Shown here: piece by piece, positions 1-9,905 of the stretch
Layout: each line of letters begins with the position of its first letter
Numbering within the stretch: position 1 is the first letter of the stretch
Assembly (NCBI RefSeq): GCF_900157375.1
Contig: NZ_LT721901.1
Location: 862,365 to 926,364, forward strand
Length of the DNA: 64,000 bases
Reading direction: 5' to 3'
DNA from: Mycobacterium rhizamassiliense
Lineage (GTDB): Bacteria > Actinomycetota > Actinomycetes > Mycobacteriales > Mycobacteriaceae
Program-made: the position numbers and the translations under genes
The notes under the pieces: generated by a model
Database searches by the model: none
Seen by the model: the letters and a program-made list of their open reading frames with translations, nothing else
Told to the model about the DNA's origin: nothing

Positions 1-1208
1 GGGCGAGCCGTCGCCGGGGGCAGCGCCGACATGGCCACCCAGGTGTCCCAGTCCACGGCCCAGTCCCAGATGTCGCCGTCGGAGTAGGACAGCTGGATCG
101 AGCTCCCGGTCACCTCGACCGGGTCGCCGTAGATCGCGGTGCCGTAGTACTGCTCGGCGTCCCCGGTCGACAGGTTGATACAGCCGTTGGTGACGTTGGT
201 GTTGCCCTGCGCGCCGGCGCTGGACGGGTTGGCGTGGATGAACTCGCCGTTGTTGGAGATCCGCACCGCCCAGCGCTCGTGCACGTGGTTGTAGCCCGCG
301 GCCGGGTTGGACATGTAGAAGTCGGCGTACTTCTCGGTGACGACGTGGATGCCGTTGCGGGTGACGTTGCGCGCTTTGTCCGCCTCGCCGTAGCTGCACG
401 CGAAGTCCATGACGACGCCCTCGTCGCGCAACACCTGGATGCGGTGCGACGAGACCTCCGCCTTGACCACCTGCTTACGCCCGATCTGGATCTTCAGCGA
501 CATGTCCTGCAGGCCGTAGGCGCCGTCGCCGAACGGACGCCCGTAGAACTTGGCGTCGACGTTGATGGTGGTACCGGCCGGGTAGTACTCGCGGGGCCGG
601 TAGTGGATGCGGGCGCCGCCGACCTCGTCGGGCAGCCACGCCCAGCTGCCCTCGACGGGCGGGTTGGTGGTGACGGTCAGCGCCTTCTCCACGTTGGCCT
701 TGTCGCTGATCGCGGAGTCGAACTGGATGATGATCGGGGCCGCGACACCCACGGTCTGGCCGTCGGCCAGCTGGAATCCGCCGTCGATCTTCTTGCTGGG
801 CGCCACGGTGGTGAACTTGCCCGCGACCGAAACCGTCTTGCCGTCGTGGCCCACGGCCGAGCCGCTCCACGTGTAGGTCCCGTCGTAGCCCAGTGCCTCG
901 GTGATCGTGTAGACCGTGCGGTCGTCGTTGAACGACCCGGCGACGGCCTTGCCCGAGGAGTTCGTCAGCGCCACCTTCTGCAACCAGCCGTCGGCGACCT
1001 GGACGCTGACCGGCGTAATCGGCCCGATGTCGGTGGCCGCGTCGGCGGGCTGGTATTTCAGGTGCGGCGCGGCCTGTTCTTTGTTTTTCTCGGCTTGCTT
1101 GGCCGCGGTGCCGCCACAGGCCAATACGCTGGGCGCGAACACACCGAGCCCGAGGGCCGCCAGAGCAAGGCGCCGATTGATCGGCGGCTGGCTATCGGAT
1201 GCGTTCAC
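1..1208 (-). CDS. lprQ: L,D-transpeptidase lipoprotein LprQ (LdtMt5-like), 3' end cut by window
   Basis: Exported L,D-transpeptidase that makes 3-3 cross-links in peptidoglycan. From a GTG at 1208 the protein begins with a basic n-region (NRR), a hydrophobic stretch and a lipobox ending VLAC, Cys at about residue 31, so it should be a lipoprotein. Ig-like repeats are followed by a YkuD domain whose catalytic region reads [10 protein letters not shown], with the nucleophile Cys and an upstream His about 20 residues before. The family usually has SHGC, so Asn replaces the motif His here. About 402 residues lie in the window; the C-terminal tail is outside. It is the homologue of Rv0483 and diverges from nothing nearby; murB follows on the same strand upstream. 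Confidence 0.9.
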   Translation of the reverse strand, partial: MNASDSQPPINRRLALAALGLGVFAPSVLACGGTAAKQAEKNKEQAAPHLKYQPADAATDIGPITPVSVQVADGWLQKVALTNSSGKAVAGSFNDDRTVYTITEALGYDGTYTWSGSAVGHDGKTVSVAGKFTTVAPSKKIDGGFQLADGQTVGVAAPIIIQFDSAISDKANVEKALTVTTNPPVEGSWAWLPDEVGGARIHYRPREYYPAGTTINVDAKFYGRPFGDGAYGLQDMSLKIQIGRKQVVKAEVSSHRIQVLRDEGVVMDFACSYGEADKARNVTRNGIHVVTEKYADFYMSNPAAGYNHVHERWAVRISNNGEFIHANPSSAGAQGNTNVTNGCINLSTGDAEQYYGTAIYGDPVEVTGSSIQLSYSDGDIWDWAVDWDTWVAMSALPPATAR

Positions 1209-1290
1209 GACATCCAAAGATACCGGGAGACAGCGCGCTTCCCTGTCACGACAAATCGGCAACCGCCTCGTAGCTGGGCTAAATCAACAG

Positions 1291-2379
1291 CTACAACGGG
1301 CAACCCAGCAGGACGGGCTCGGGTTCGAGTGTGATGGCAAACACGTCGCGAACCCCGTCGCGGACGGCGCGGGCCAGCGCGATCACGTCCGCGGTGCTCG
1401 CGCCGCCGCGGTTGGTCAGAGCCAGCGCGTGCTTGGTCGACAGCCGGCAGGGCGCCGCGGCGTCGTCGGGATACCCCTTGCCGAAACCCGCCCGCTCGAC
1501 CAGCCAGCCGGCGGACAGCTTGACGCCGTCGGGGGCGGGCCAGTGCGGTACCGGCCCGTCGCTGCGCCCGGCGAGCAGCTCGTATACCTCCGGCGTCACC
1601 ACCGGGTTGGTGAAGAACGAGCCGACGCCCCAGGTGTCGTGGTCGGCCTCGTCGAGCACCATGCCCTTGCGCATGCGCAGCGCCAGCACGGCGTCGCGGA
1701 CCGCGCGCGGGTCGAGCCGATCGCCGCTGTCCGCGCCCAGCGCGGCCGTCAGCTCGCCGTAGCGCAGCGGCGCGCTGCGCCCGGAGGAGTCGAGCGCGAA
1801 CTCCACCTCCAGCACGACCGACGGGATGTCGACGCCGCCGGCCCGCTTGAACGCGCTGGTGCGATACCCGAAGCCGAGTTCGCCGGCCGGTATCCAGCGC
1901 ACCTCGCCGCTGCGGCGATCCAGCACCCGGACGCGGGTGATGGTGTCGGACACCTCGGCGCCGTAGGCCCCGACGTTCTGCACCGGGGTGGCCCCGGCCG
2001 AACCGGGTATGCCCGACAGGCATTCCAGGCCGCCCAGCCCGTGCGCAATGGCGGCGACCACCACGTCGTCCCAGACCGCGCCCGCCTCCGCGCGCACCAC
2101 GTTGCCATCGACCGTGATGCCGTCGCTGGCCACCCGCACGGCGGTCAGGTCGGTCAACGTATCGGCGATCACCACGTTGGAACCGCCGGCAAAGATCAGC
2201 GGCGGACCGCCGTCCCGCTCAACGCTTTCGGAGTCCAGCTCGCGCAAAACGGCGATCACCTGATCGGTGTTGACGCAGGTAATCAGTCGCTTGGCGACCG
2301 GCCCGACCCGCAGGGTGGTCAATGGCGCCAACGACACCGACTCGGCGACAGACGCACCGGCAATGAACGAACCGACCAC
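1291..2379 (-). CDS. murB: UDP-N-acetylenolpyruvoylglucosamine reductase MurB
   Basis: Reduces UDP-GlcNAc-enolpyruvate to UDP-MurNAc with NADPH and FAD, an early cytoplasmic step of peptidoglycan synthesis. The 362-residue length fits the family. The FAD-binding segment is visible ([11 protein letters not shown], then [20 protein letters not shown]), as is the C-terminal catalytic region with GSFFTNPVV and the [17 protein letters not shown] motif. The start is a GTG at 2379, only 26 bp from the divergent DUF2505 gene. It precedes lprQ by 82 bp on the same strand, placing two cell-wall genes together as in Rv0482-Rv0483. Confidence 0.96.
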   Translation of the reverse strand: MVGSFIAGASVAESVSLAPLTTLRVGPVAKRLITCVNTDQVIAVLRELDSESVERDGGPPLIFAGGSNVVIADTLTDLTAVRVASDGITVDGNVVRAEAGAVWDDVVVAAIAHGLGGLECLSGIPGSAGATPVQNVGAYGAEVSDTITRVRVLDRRSGEVRWIPAGELGFGYRTSAFKRAGGVDIPSVVLEVEFALDSSGRSAPLRYGELTAALGADSGDRLDPRAVRDAVLALRMRKGMVLDEADHDTWGVGSFFTNPVVTPEVYELLAGRSDGPVPHWPAPDGVKLSAGWLVERAGFGKGYPDDAAAPCRLSTKHALALTNRGGASTADVIALARAVRDGVRDVFAITLEPEPVLLGCPL

Positions 2380-2387
2380 GGCCCGTA

Positions 2388-2397
2388 ACGGTAGCCT
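2388..2397. promoter_or_regulatory. Overlapping divergent -10 boxes between murB and the DUF2505 gene
   Basis: The 26-bp gap holds TACCGT on the minus strand (2388-2393) and TAGCCT on the plus strand (2392-2397). Each matches TANNNT and each lies 8 nt before the start codon of its gene. Both transcripts would therefore be nearly leaderless. This is inferred from spacing only. Confidence 0.45.
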
Positions 2398-2405
2398 GAC
2401 CAGCT

Positions 2406-2918
2406 ATGCCGCGTTCATTCGACTTGTCCGCCGACTACCAGGACAGCGTGGAAGAGGTCCTGCGGGCTTTCACCGAGGAGGGCTACTGGCTGGCCAGGCT
2501 GGCCGCCTCCGGCGTCGACGACGCGAAGCTGGAGGCGCTGGAAGTCGCCGGCGACGGCGCCATCGAGGTGGCCACGCTGCAGATCGTGCACAGCGACAAG
2601 CTGCCCGGGATGATCTCGCAATTGCACCGCGGCGATCTGTGCATCAAGCGCGAGGAGAGCTGGGGACCCGTCTCCGACGGCACCGCGACGAGCAGTTTCT
2701 CCGGATCGGTCGCGGGAGCTCCGGCGAAGGTGTCGGGCACCGCGTCGCTGTCCCCCTCGGCCGAGTCGGGCGGCTCGCGGCTGGAGTGCGAACTCACGGT
2801 TCACGTCAAGATCCCGCTCATCGGCGGCAAGCTGGAGAAGATCATCGGCACCCAATTGGCCAACCTGGTGCGGGCCGAACAGCAGTTCACCTCGGAGTGG
2901 ATCACCAACCACGCCTGA
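2406..2918 (+). CDS. DUF2505 family protein (Rv0481c homologue)
   Basis: Conserved mycobacterial protein of 170 residues, close to Rv0481c in position and size. The sequence looks like a START/SRPBCC-type lipid-binding fold used by DUF2505: an N-terminal FDLSADYQDSVEEV segment, then alternating strands and a C-terminal amphipathic helix (LEKIIGTQLANLVRAEQQFTSEW). No signal peptide or membrane span is visible. It is divergent from murB and lies 23 bp before the nitrilase-like gene, so those two may be cotranscribed. The ligand and role are unknown. Confidence 0.85.
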   Translation: MPRSFDLSADYQDSVEEVLRAFTEEGYWLARLAASGVDDAKLEALEVAGDGAIEVATLQIVHSDKLPGMISQLHRGDLCIKREESWGPVSDGTATSSFSGSVAGAPAKVSGTASLSPSAESGGSRLECELTVHVKIPLIGGKLEKIIGTQLANLVRAEQQFTSEWITNHA

Positions 2919-2941
2919 GCCGCGAGCCTAAGCTGGCGCCT

Positions 2942-3778
2942 ATGCGAATCGCGCTGGCGCAAATCCTCAGTGGCACCGATCCGGCGGCCAACCTGCAGCT
3001 GGTGCGCGAGTACACGGCGCGCGCGGCCGACGCGGGCGCGGCGCTGGTGGTGTTCCCCGAGGCGACCATGTGCCGCTTCGGCGTCCCGCTGAAACCCATC
3101 GCCGAGCCCGTCGACGGGCCGTGGGCCGACGGCGTCCGCCGGATCGCCGCCGACGCCGGCATCACGGTGATCGCCGGCATGTTCACCCCGTCCGGGGACG
3201 GGCGGGTGACGAACACGGTGATCGCGGCGGGCCCGGGTTCGCCGAACCAGCCGGACGCCCACTACGACAAGATCCACCTCTACGACGCGTTCGGGTTCAC
3301 CGAGTCGCGGACGGTGGCGCCCGGCCGCGAGCCGGTGGTGATCACGGTCGACGGCGTCGGCGTCGGGTTGACCGTTTGCTATGACGTCCGCTTTCCGGCC
3401 CTCTACACGGAGCTGTCCCGACGCGGCGCCCAGCTGATCGTCGTGTGCGCGTCCTGGGGTTCGGGCCCGGGCAAGCTCGAGCAGTGGACGCTGCTGGCCC
3501 GGGCCAGGGCGCTGGACTCGATGAGCTATGTCGCCGCGGCCGGCCAGGCCGATCCCGGTGACACCCTGACGGGCTCGGGCTCCGGCGCGCCGCTCGGGGT
3601 CGGCGGCAGTCTGGTGGCCTCGCCGTTGGGCGAAATGGTCGCCTCGGCCGGGTCGCAGCCGCAGTTGGTGGTCACCGACATCGACCTCGATCGGGTCGCC
3701 GCGGCCCGCGAGAGCATCGCGGTGCTGCGCAACCAGTCCGACTTCACTCGCGCCGATGCGGCAGAATCGGTCGGGTGA
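2942..3778 (+). CDS. Carbon-nitrogen hydrolase, nitrilase superfamily (Rv0480c homologue)
   Basis: Cytoplasmic amidohydrolase of 278 residues. The three catalytic residues of the superfamily are visible in order: Glu in VVFPEATM, Lys in HYDKIHLYDAFG, Cys in LTVCYDVRFP. It most resembles the Nit1/deaminated-glutathione amidase branch, but the substrate cannot be read from sequence. The ATG at 2942 (MRIALAQI) is the natural N-terminus of the fold; longer upstream reading is only the open frame over the preceding gene. Its stop overlaps the GTG of the next gene by 4 bases, indicating translational coupling. Confidence 0.92.
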   Translation: MRIALAQILSGTDPAANLQLVREYTARAADAGAALVVFPEATMCRFGVPLKPIAEPVDGPWADGVRRIAADAGITVIAGMFTPSGDGRVTNTVIAAGPGSPNQPDAHYDKIHLYDAFGFTESRTVAPGREPVVITVDGVGVGLTVCYDVRFPALYTELSRRGAQLIVVCASWGSGPGKLEQWTLLARARALDSMSYVAAAGQADPGDTLTGSGSGAPLGVGGSLVASPLGEMVASAGSQPQLVVTDIDLDRVAAARESIAVLRNQSDFTRADAAESVG

Positions 3779-4786
3779 CGAACCCACCAGGACCAGCGAA
3801 CGAGGGCACGCCGCCCTGGCCAGGCAATCAGGGGCCGTTCGGCGAACCCCCGACAGCCGCGCGGCCCACCGAGCAGTTCGGCACCGGCGGTCCTGACCAG
3901 CCCGCCACCACGCCCGTCCCGCCGCAGGAGCGGACCGAGCAGTTCGGCGCGGCCAACGCCACCGCGGAGGAGCCCACCAGCCCCGGGCCCGACGGAGCGG
4001 CTGGCCACGCCCGGCCAAGAGCCGGCGCCCGAAGGACAGCGCAAACGGCGGTCCATCCGCGACCCGCTGTCCCTCGTGTTGATCGGCATCATCGTGGTGT
4101 CGCTCGTCATCGCCGGCCTGATCGGCGGCGAGCTGTACGCCCGGCATCGGGCCGACACCAAGGTCGCCCAGGCCGTCGCGTGCGAGGTCCAGGATCAGGC
4201 CACCGCGTCGTTCGGGGTGGCGCCGCTGCTGCTCTGGCAGCTCGCCACGCAGCACTTCACCAACATCACGGTGTCGACGGCCGGCAACCAGATCCGCGAC
4301 GCCAAAGGCATGAAGATCGACATCAGCATCAGGAACGTCCAGCTCAACCGGACCTCGACGTCCAAGGGCACCATCGGCTCCCTCGATGCCAACATCACCT
4401 GGACGACCGACGGCATCAAGCAGTCGGTGCAGAATGCGATCCCGATTCTCGGGCAGTTCGTCACCAGCAGCGTGACCACCCATCCCGCCGACGGCACCAT
4501 CGAGCTGAAGGGGATGCTGGACAACATCACCACCAAGCCGGTGGTGTCCGGCAACGGGATCCAGCTGCAGATCCAGAGCTTCAACGCCCTGGGCCTGACC
4601 CTGCCGCGCGAGAGCATCCAGTCGACGCTGGACGCGTACACCGCGAAGCTGACCGCCAACTACCCGTTGGGCATTCACGCGGACAGCGTGCAGGTGACAC
4701 CCACCGGCGTGACGAGTCACTTCTCGACGCAGAACGCCACCATCCCGGCCGGCGACAACAAGGACTCCTGCTTCGCCAACATCTAG
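3775..4786 (+). pseudogene. Rv0479c-like membrane-anchored protein, interrupted by a frameshift
   Basis: Homologue of Rv0479c, a single-pass protein with a disordered Pro-rich N-terminus and a large extracytoplasmic LmeA-like (DUF2993) domain. Frame 1 from GTG 3775 gives MTNPPGP and two TEQFG repeats to about 3990. The rest (TERLATPGQ, the TM segment LIGIIVVSLVIAGLIGG, then the domain ending DSCFANI at 4786) is in the next frame. Removing one G or C in the GC run at about 3981-3995 restores one protein of about 336 residues. It is either a genuine frameshift or an assembly error. The domain is otherwise intact, which favours an error or a very recent mutation. Confidence 0.8.
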
Positions 4787-4795
4787 GCGCGGGCG

Positions 4796-5488
4796 CTAGC
4801 CCAGACCGTCGAGCACCGCGCGGGTGCCGGACAGGCCCAGCCTGGTGGCGCCGGCGTCCAGCATCGCGATCGCGTCGGCCGCGGTGCGAATGCCGCCGCT
4901 GGCCTTGACCCCGAGCCGCCCGCCGACGGTCTGCGCCATCAGCTCGATCGCGCGCAGCGATGCGCCGCCCGCCGGGTGAAAACCGGTCGAGGTTTTGACG
5001 AAGTCGGCGCCCGCAGCCTCGGCGGTATGACACACGTCCACCAGGGTGCTCTCGCCCGAATTCCCCAGCAGCACAGCCGATTCCACGATCACCTTGAGCA
5101 CCGCCGCGGGCACCGCGGCGCGCACGGCCTCGATGTCGCGCCGCACCGCATCGAGGTCCGAGGCCAGCGCGGCGCCGACATCGATGACCATGTCGACCTC
5201 GACGGCTCCGGCCGCGACGGCCCGGGCGGCCTCCTGCGCTTTGACGATCGATTCGTGCTTGCCCGACGGGAATCCGGCCACCGCGGCGACCCGCACGCCA
5301 CCGTCGCCGGCCGCCACCGCGACGGGCACCATCGACGGCGACACGCAGACCGCGTACACGCCGAGCTCGAGGGCCTCGGTCACCAGCGCTACCACGTCGG
5401 CCGCGGTGGCTTCGGGCTTGAGCAGGGTGTGGTCGACGAGCGCGGCGACGCGCTCGCGGGTGGCAGCACCTTGGGTTGAACCGGGCAT
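4796..5488 (-). CDS. deoC: Deoxyribose-phosphate aldolase DeoC
   Basis: Cleaves 2-deoxyribose-5-phosphate to glyceraldehyde-3-phosphate and acetaldehyde in deoxynucleoside catabolism. The 230-residue TIM barrel shows both hallmark lysines: the Schiff-base Lys in FVKTSTGF and the second Lys in [20 protein letters not shown] is the usual N-terminal motif. Its stop is 9 bp from the convergent Rv0479c-like gene. The start codon abuts the stop of the upstream secreted-protein gene (shared position 5488), so the two are an operon with tight coupling. Confidence 0.96.
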   Translation of the reverse strand: MPGSTQGAATRERVAALVDHTLLKPEATAADVVALVTEALELGVYAVCVSPSMVPVAVAAGDGGVRVAAVAGFPSGKHESIVKAQEAARAVAAGAVEVDMVIDVGAALASDLDAVRRDIEAVRAAVPAAVLKVIVESAVLLGNSGESTLVDVCHTAEAAGADFVKTSTGFHPAGGASLRAIELMAQTVGGRLGVKASGGIRTAADAIAMLDAGATRLGLSGTRAVLDGLG

Positions 5489-5922
5489 CAGAATTGCTCC
5501 TCCGGGCCGCCGGGGTTACACCCGGTGGCGATCATTTGGGCATCGTCGACGACCGGCCGCCACGGCTCCAGGTTCCAGCTGGGTTTGCCGGGCTCGACCA
5601 GTTCGGCCAGCTGCCAGTGGCAGATGAATTGCGCGCGCATGCCGGGGGTATCGGCGTTCGGCGACTTCGCCAGCACCTCGGTCCAGGCCTCACCGGCGGC
5701 GGCGTCGGTCCCGGGTTGCCGGGCGGCCGTCCGGCCAGACGGCGTCGGGAACACCCGCAGGCTCGTCAGGCGCTGCCATTGCGTCCATTGGGTGTGATCG
5801 ATGAAGGGCGGGGAGTACGCCGGGTTGGGCGCTTCGCTTCCGGGATCGGCCGAGGCCGCCTCGGGTAACGGGCCCGCCACCGCGACCGTCGCCACCGCCG
5901 ACACAGCCAGCAGGGCCTTCAT
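5488..5922 (-). CDS. Secreted protein of unknown function (Rv0477 homologue)
   Basis: A 144-residue exported protein. The ATG at 5922 is followed by a signal peptide ([17 protein letters not shown]) with a likely cleavage after ASA in PEAASADP. The mature part has two cysteines (FICHWQ and ATGCNPG) that could form a disulfide, plus several Trp-rich motifs. The frame stays open further upstream, but that part is Arg-rich and overlaps the DUF2516 gene, so the signal-peptide start is preferred. It sits 5 bp after the DUF2516 gene and touches deoC. The function is unknown. Confidence 0.85.
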   Translation of the reverse strand: MKALLAVSAVATVAVAGPLPEAASADPGSEAPNPAYSPPFIDHTQWTQWQRLTSLRVFPTPSGRTAARQPGTDAAAGEAWTEVLAKSPNADTPGMRAQFICHWQLAELVEPGKPSWNLEPWRPVVDDAQMIATGCNPGGPEEQF

Positions 5923-5927
5923 TCGGT

Positions 5928-6215
5928 TCAGCGCGACTTGCCCTGAACTTCGAGAAGTTTCGGCCGCACGTCCACCAGGTATACGCCGGCCGCGCAGGCG
6001 GCGATCGCGAGCCCGAGCACGCCGAAGACGAAGCTCAGAACGGAAGTCAGAGCCACAGCGCCAGCCAAGATCACCAGCCACACCGGCTTGGTCAGCTTGT
6101 TGGCGGCGGTGTAGGCGTCGGTGCGCTGCATAGCCGCGTGTATGAACGCGTACACCGCGGTCACCAGGACGGCGATCTGCAGGATCAACATGACGGTACC
6201 CACGGCGCTAGTCAC
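5928..6215 (-). CDS. DUF2516 small membrane protein (Rv0476 homologue)
   Basis: Integral membrane protein of 95 residues with three hydrophobic segments (around residues 8-28, 44-64 and 65-85) and a conserved end, [18 protein letters not shown] chose the GTG at 6215 because TACCCT, a good -10 box, ends 6 nt before it, the arrangement of a leaderless mycobacterial mRNA. The ATG at 6191 would give the 87-residue length remembered for Rv0476. It is first in a likely operon with the secreted protein and deoC. The function is unknown. Confidence 0.82.
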   Translation of the reverse strand: MTSAVGTVMLILQIAVLVTAVYAFIHAAMQRTDAYTAANKLTKPVWLVILAGAVALTSVLSFVFGVLGLAIAACAAGVYLVDVRPKLLEVQGKSR

Positions 6216-6297
6216 GCCCTAAGGGTATGCGGGCCGCCTGAGAAACGTCGACTCCGAGTTGCCCCGGAGGGCAACTCGGAGTGCGAACGCTTGCGAA

Positions 6298-6903
6298 TTA
6301 CTTCTGGGTGACCTTCTTGGCCGCCGACTTCTTGGCCGGAGCCTTCTTGGCCGGGGCCTTCTTGGCGGGAGCCTTCTTGGCCGGGGCCTTCTTGGCCGCC
6401 GCCTTGACCGACTCCGCCTTCTTCGGCAGCTCGATGCCGACCAGCTTGGCGGCACGCTCACCGACCGCGCGGGTCTGCGTCGCCACGGTGCCCAGGGCCT
6501 CCTGGGTCAGCTCGACGGCCTGGTCGACGTAGCCCTCGGCGCGCGCCGTGGTCTCCTCGAACGGACGCTGGGCGCGCAGCCGCTGCAGCGCGGCCTCGCC
6601 GCGCTCGACCAGCTCGTTGTAGCGGTTGGTCGCGGCGTCGAGGTAGCCCTCGGCGGCCTTGCGCAGTTCCTCGGGGGTGAAACGCTCGCGCAGCTCGGTG
6701 AACTGCTCGGGCAGGTCGTCCTGCAGCTTGGCCAGGCGAGCACGGCTCTCCTCGACGCGGCTGCGGGTGTCGGTGCGGGTGTCCTCGGCGCGGTCGCGCA
6801 GGCCGGAGATGAGCTCGTTGACGGTGGCCAGGGCCAGGTCCGCGGCGCCCAGGGCAGCCAGCAACGGAGCCCGCAATTCTTCGACGTTCGAGTTTTCAGC
6901 CAT
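6298..6903 (-). CDS. hbhA: Heparin-binding hemagglutinin HbhA
   Basis: Surface adhesin that binds heparan sulfate on non-phagocytic cells and is linked to extrapulmonary spread in M. tuberculosis. The 201-residue protein has no classical signal peptide, a long coiled coil (residues 25-160) and a C-terminal Lys/Ala/Pro tail with four KKAPA repeats, the methylated heparin-binding region in the family. The ATG at 6903 has the Shine-Dalgarno AAAGGA just upstream; the open frame beyond it is not coding. It is followed downstream by the DUF2516 gene and preceded by the Rv0474-like regulator. Confidence 0.97.
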   Translation of the reverse strand: MAENSNVEELRAPLLAALGAADLALATVNELISGLRDRAEDTRTDTRSRVEESRARLAKLQDDLPEQFTELRERFTPEELRKAAEGYLDAATNRYNELVERGEAALQRLRAQRPFEETTARAEGYVDQAVELTQEALGTVATQTRAVGERAAKLVGIELPKKAESVKAAAKKAPAKKAPAKKAPAKKAPAKKSAAKKVTQK

Positions 6904-7199
6904 GGTTTTTCCTTTCATGGTTTGTTTCGTTATCGGCGTTGTTGCGTCGTTGGTGTGGAAGTTGGGGCAAGCACGTGCTCCCAAAGGGAGGATCAAGACC
7001 CGCGGATTGACATCGCTCGCGGCTTGCCGAAAAACCTCCTGGTCGGTCGGGTCGGATTGAGGATTGAGGGGATTTCGGTGCAGTAGCTGCACCTTGCGCT
7101 CAGGCCCGGCCGATATCGACTGCGTTGTCGGAACTCGGCCAGTTCGATGGCCCGAAGCGGTTAGCTCACTTGGTTATGGGTAACCCGATGGCCGCTGGA

Positions 7200-7622
7200 C
7201 TATGCCTGCGCGGCGTCATCGATGGTCGGACACTCCTCTTGGACGGACTCATTCTGTTGGGTGAACGAGGTGTAGATGTCGAGCAGAATTTGTTTTTGTC
7301 GCTCGGTGATGGCCGTGTCGGTGACGATGGCGTCACGCACCTGGCTCTTGTCAGTCGGCTCGAGCATCCCCGCCTGCACGTAGAGAACTTCGGCGGAGAC
7401 GCGCAGCGCCTTGGCGATCTGATTGAGGACGTCGGCCGACGGCTTGCGCAGCCCCCGCTCGACCTGGCTCAGGTATGGGTTGCTGACGCCCGCCCGCTCG
7501 GCGAGCTGACGGACTGAAACCTGGGCGTTTTCCCGCTGGGTCCTGATGAAACTGCCGATGTCGGAAGCCATGTCGGAGGCAGCGGTCGACACCTTGGCGG
7601 AGAGTTTCTCCTCCGTCGACAT
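7200..7622 (-). CDS. XRE-family transcriptional regulator (Rv0474 homologue)
   Basis: DNA-binding regulator of 140 residues. An N-terminal Cro/C1 helix-turn-helix (about residues 25-80) contains VRQLAERAGVSNPYLSQVERG. The C-terminal part is helical with no recognised sensor. Rv0474 has been described as copper-responsive; that role is carried over by homology only. The ATG at 7622 has the Shine-Dalgarno AAGGAG 6-8 nt upstream. A 9+4+9 perfect inverted repeat lies 49-70 bp upstream, a good candidate for an autoregulatory operator. It precedes hbhA by 296 bp on the same strand. Confidence 0.9.
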   Translation of the reverse strand: MSTEEKLSAKVSTAASDMASDIGSFIRTQRENAQVSVRQLAERAGVSNPYLSQVERGLRKPSADVLNQIAKALRVSAEVLYVQAGMLEPTDKSQVRDAIVTDTAITERQKQILLDIYTSFTQQNESVQEECPTIDDAAQA

Positions 7623-7670
7623 GGCTTGCTCCTTAGGTCCGATGGCCGATCCGGCATCAGCGTACAAACC

Positions 7671-7692
7671 AGTGCTTGCTTTTGCAAGCACT
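7671..7692. promoter_or_regulatory. Perfect inverted repeat upstream of the XRE regulator
   Basis: AGTGCTTGC and GCAAGCACT are exact reverse complements separated by TTTT. The site lies just upstream of the regulator start at 7622 and 24 bp after the stop of the DUF445 gene. XRE dimers usually bind such dyads, so this is a likely autoregulatory operator. Binding is inferred. Confidence 0.6.
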
Positions 7693-7716
7693 TGTTAGCA
7701 CCCCTAGGGACTCGCG

Positions 7717-9069
7717 CTAGAAGAACAGCTGCGCGACGGCGTAGATCGCCAGGCCCGCCAGCGACCCCACCACGGTGCCGTTGATCCGGATGAACTGCAG
7801 GTCACGGCCGACGTGCAGCTCAATGCGCCGGCTGGCCTCCTCGGCATCCCAGCGCTCGATGGTGTCGGTGATAATCGCGGTGATCTCAACCCCGTACTGC
7901 GTCACCAGGTGCTGGGCCGCACGCACGAGCCAGCCATCCACCTTGTCCCGCAGGTCGGCGTCGTCGCGCAGCGACTCCCCGATCTGCATGACGGCGTCGG
8001 CGATGCGGGTGCGCAGCGCCGACGACGGGTCGTCGACGCCCTCGAGCACCAGCCGCTTGAGCGTCTTCCAGGCCGTCGCCGCGGCGCTGGCGATCTCGTC
8101 ACGCGCCATCAGCTGCTCTTTGATCGCATCCGCGCGCGCGATGGTGTCCGGGTCGTGCTGCAGGTCATCGGCGAATTCGAAGAGGAAGCGGGTCGCCGAC
8201 CGGCGCAGCTCGTGGTCGGGATTGCGGCGCACCTTGTCGGTGAAGTCCATCAGCTCGCGGTGGATGCGATCGCCGACCAGATGGTCGACGAAGCGCGGCG
8301 ACCAGGTCGGCGAATCGCGCTCCACCACCCGCTGGATGATCTCGCCCGCGTTCAGCGACCACTGGAACGCCCGGTCGGCCAGCAGCTGGATGAGCGCCTC
8401 CTGCCGGTTCTCGGCCAGCAGCGTCCCCAGTACCCGGCCCACCGGCGGTCCCCATTGCGGTTCGGCGATGCGGCGCACGATCATCCGGTCGATCACCTGC
8501 TGGACGTCCTCGTCGCGCAGCAGCTCGACCAGCACGCGCAGCACCGTCGCCGTCTCGCCCGCCACCCGCTCGGCATGTGATGTTTCTGACAGCCATTTCC
8601 CGAGCCGGCCGGGCACCTGCGCGTCCCGCAGCTTGGCCTCCACCACCTCCGGCGACAGAAAGTTCTCCCGCACGAACGTGCCCAGGCCCTCGCCCAGCTG
8701 GTCCTTCTTGCGCTTGATGATCGCGGTGTGCGGGATCGGGATGCCCAGTGGGTGCTTGAACAGCGCGGTCACCGCGAACCAGTCGGCCAGGGCGCCCACC
8801 ATGCCCGCCTCGGCGGCCGCACCGACGTAACCGACCCAGACGCCCACGCTGCCGTGCGCCTGCGCCCACCGGCAGGCGAGGAACACGCCGGTGGCACCGA
8901 TCAAGAAGCTCAGCGCCACCAGCTTCATCCGGCGCAGCCCTACGCGCCGCTGCGCGTCCGCATCCGGATCGGCCCCGGCGAACGATTCCGCGAAGGACGC
9001 GCGGGCCTTGTCCGCCGCGGCGGACGATCCCGGGGCGTCGGATTTCTGCGGGGCTCGATGTACCACCAC
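7717..9069 (-). CDS. DUF445 family membrane protein (Rv0473 homologue)
   Basis: A 450-residue protein with an N-terminal hydrophilic stretch of about 45 residues, two membrane segments near residues 50-95 (LVALSFLIGATGVFLACRWA and VGYVGAAAEAGMVGALADWF), the DUF445 signature ALADWFAVTALFKHPLGIPIPHTAII, a long helical middle and a final membrane span ending at the C-terminus (VVGSLAGLAIYAVAQLFF). DUF445 proteins are widespread in bacteria, and their role is not established. It is divergent from the TetR gene at 9189 with a 119-bp gap. Confidence 0.92.
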   Translation of the reverse strand: MVVHRAPQKSDAPGSSAAADKARASFAESFAGADPDADAQRRVGLRRMKLVALSFLIGATGVFLACRWAQAHGSVGVWVGYVGAAAEAGMVGALADWFAVTALFKHPLGIPIPHTAIIKRKKDQLGEGLGTFVRENFLSPEVVEAKLRDAQVPGRLGKWLSETSHAERVAGETATVLRVLVELLRDEDVQQVIDRMIVRRIAEPQWGPPVGRVLGTLLAENRQEALIQLLADRAFQWSLNAGEIIQRVVERDSPTWSPRFVDHLVGDRIHRELMDFTDKVRRNPDHELRRSATRFLFEFADDLQHDPDTIARADAIKEQLMARDEIASAAATAWKTLKRLVLEGVDDPSSALRTRIADAVMQIGESLRDDADLRDKVDGWLVRAAQHLVTQYGVEITAIITDTIERWDAEEASRRIELHVGRDLQFIRINGTVVGSLAGLAIYAVAQLFF

Positions 9070-9188
9070 ACCATCATGTATTGCCCGGGCGGGTATGTGT
9101 TACGACAACTGGTCAGCGCGGTTGTTTAGTGATCGCGTCCGGTCAGCCGGGTCCATCCGCACGCCGTAGTATCGAGTGCGTCTAGGGA

Positions 9189-9905
9189 ATGGAATCGGCG
9201 ACTGTGGCAGAGCGAATCCCGGCGATGACCGCGAAGGCGGATGGCCGTAAGCGGCGTTGGCACCAACACAAGGTGGACCGGCGCAACGAGCTCGTCGACG
9301 GCACCATCGAAGCCATTCGCCGGCTCGGCCGCTACCTGAGCATGGACGAGATCGCCGCGGAGATCGGCGTCTCCAAGACCGTGCTGTACCGCTACTTCGT
9401 CGACAAGAACGACCTGACCACCGCGGTGATGATGCGGTTCACCCAGACCACACTGATCCCCAACATGGCCGCCGCGCTGATGTCGGATCTGGACGGCCTG
9501 GACCTGACCCGCGAGGTCATCCGGGTGTACGTCGAAACCGTGGCGAACGAACCCGAGCCCTACCGATTCGTGATGGCCAACAGCTCGGCCAGCAAGAGCA
9601 AGGTGATCGCCGACTCCGAGCGGATCATCGCCCGGATGATCGCGGTGCTGATGCGCCGTCGCATGCGCGAGGCCGGGGTGGATACCGGCGGGGCGGAGCC
9701 CTGGTCCTACCTGATCGTAGGCGGCGTCCAACTGGCCACCCACTCGTGGATGTCGGATCCGCGGATGAGCAGGGACGAGCTGATCGACTACCTGACCATG
9801 CTCAGCTGGAACGCGCTGTGCGGCATCGTCCAGGTGGGCGGCTCGCTGGAGAAGTTCCGCTCGCAACCGCACCCGTCTCCGACCGTGCCCCGCGAGGACG
9901 GCTGA
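9189..9905 (+). CDS. madR: TetR regulator, MadR-like (Rv0472c homologue)
   Basis: TetR-family repressor of 238 residues. The HTH is at about residues 50-75 (MDEIAAEIGVSKTVLYRYF), followed by a large ligand-binding domain. Position and sequence match Rv0472c, known as MadR, which senses acyl-CoA and represses the mycolate desaturase genes desA1/desA2. The gene context (pcaA just downstream) fits lipid regulation, but the target assignment is by homology. An alternative start is the internal ATG of MTAKADGR. A TAGTAT -10 candidate lies about 18 nt before the ATG. Confidence 0.88.
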   Translation: MESATVAERIPAMTAKADGRKRRWHQHKVDRRNELVDGTIEAIRRLGRYLSMDEIAAEIGVSKTVLYRYFVDKNDLTTAVMMRFTQTTLIPNMAAALMSDLDGLDLTREVIRVYVETVANEPEPYRFVMANSSASKSKVIADSERIIARMIAVLMRRRMREAGVDTGGAEPWSYLIVGGVQLATHSWMSDPRMSRDELIDYLTMLSWNALCGIVQVGGSLEKFRSQPHPSPTVPREDG

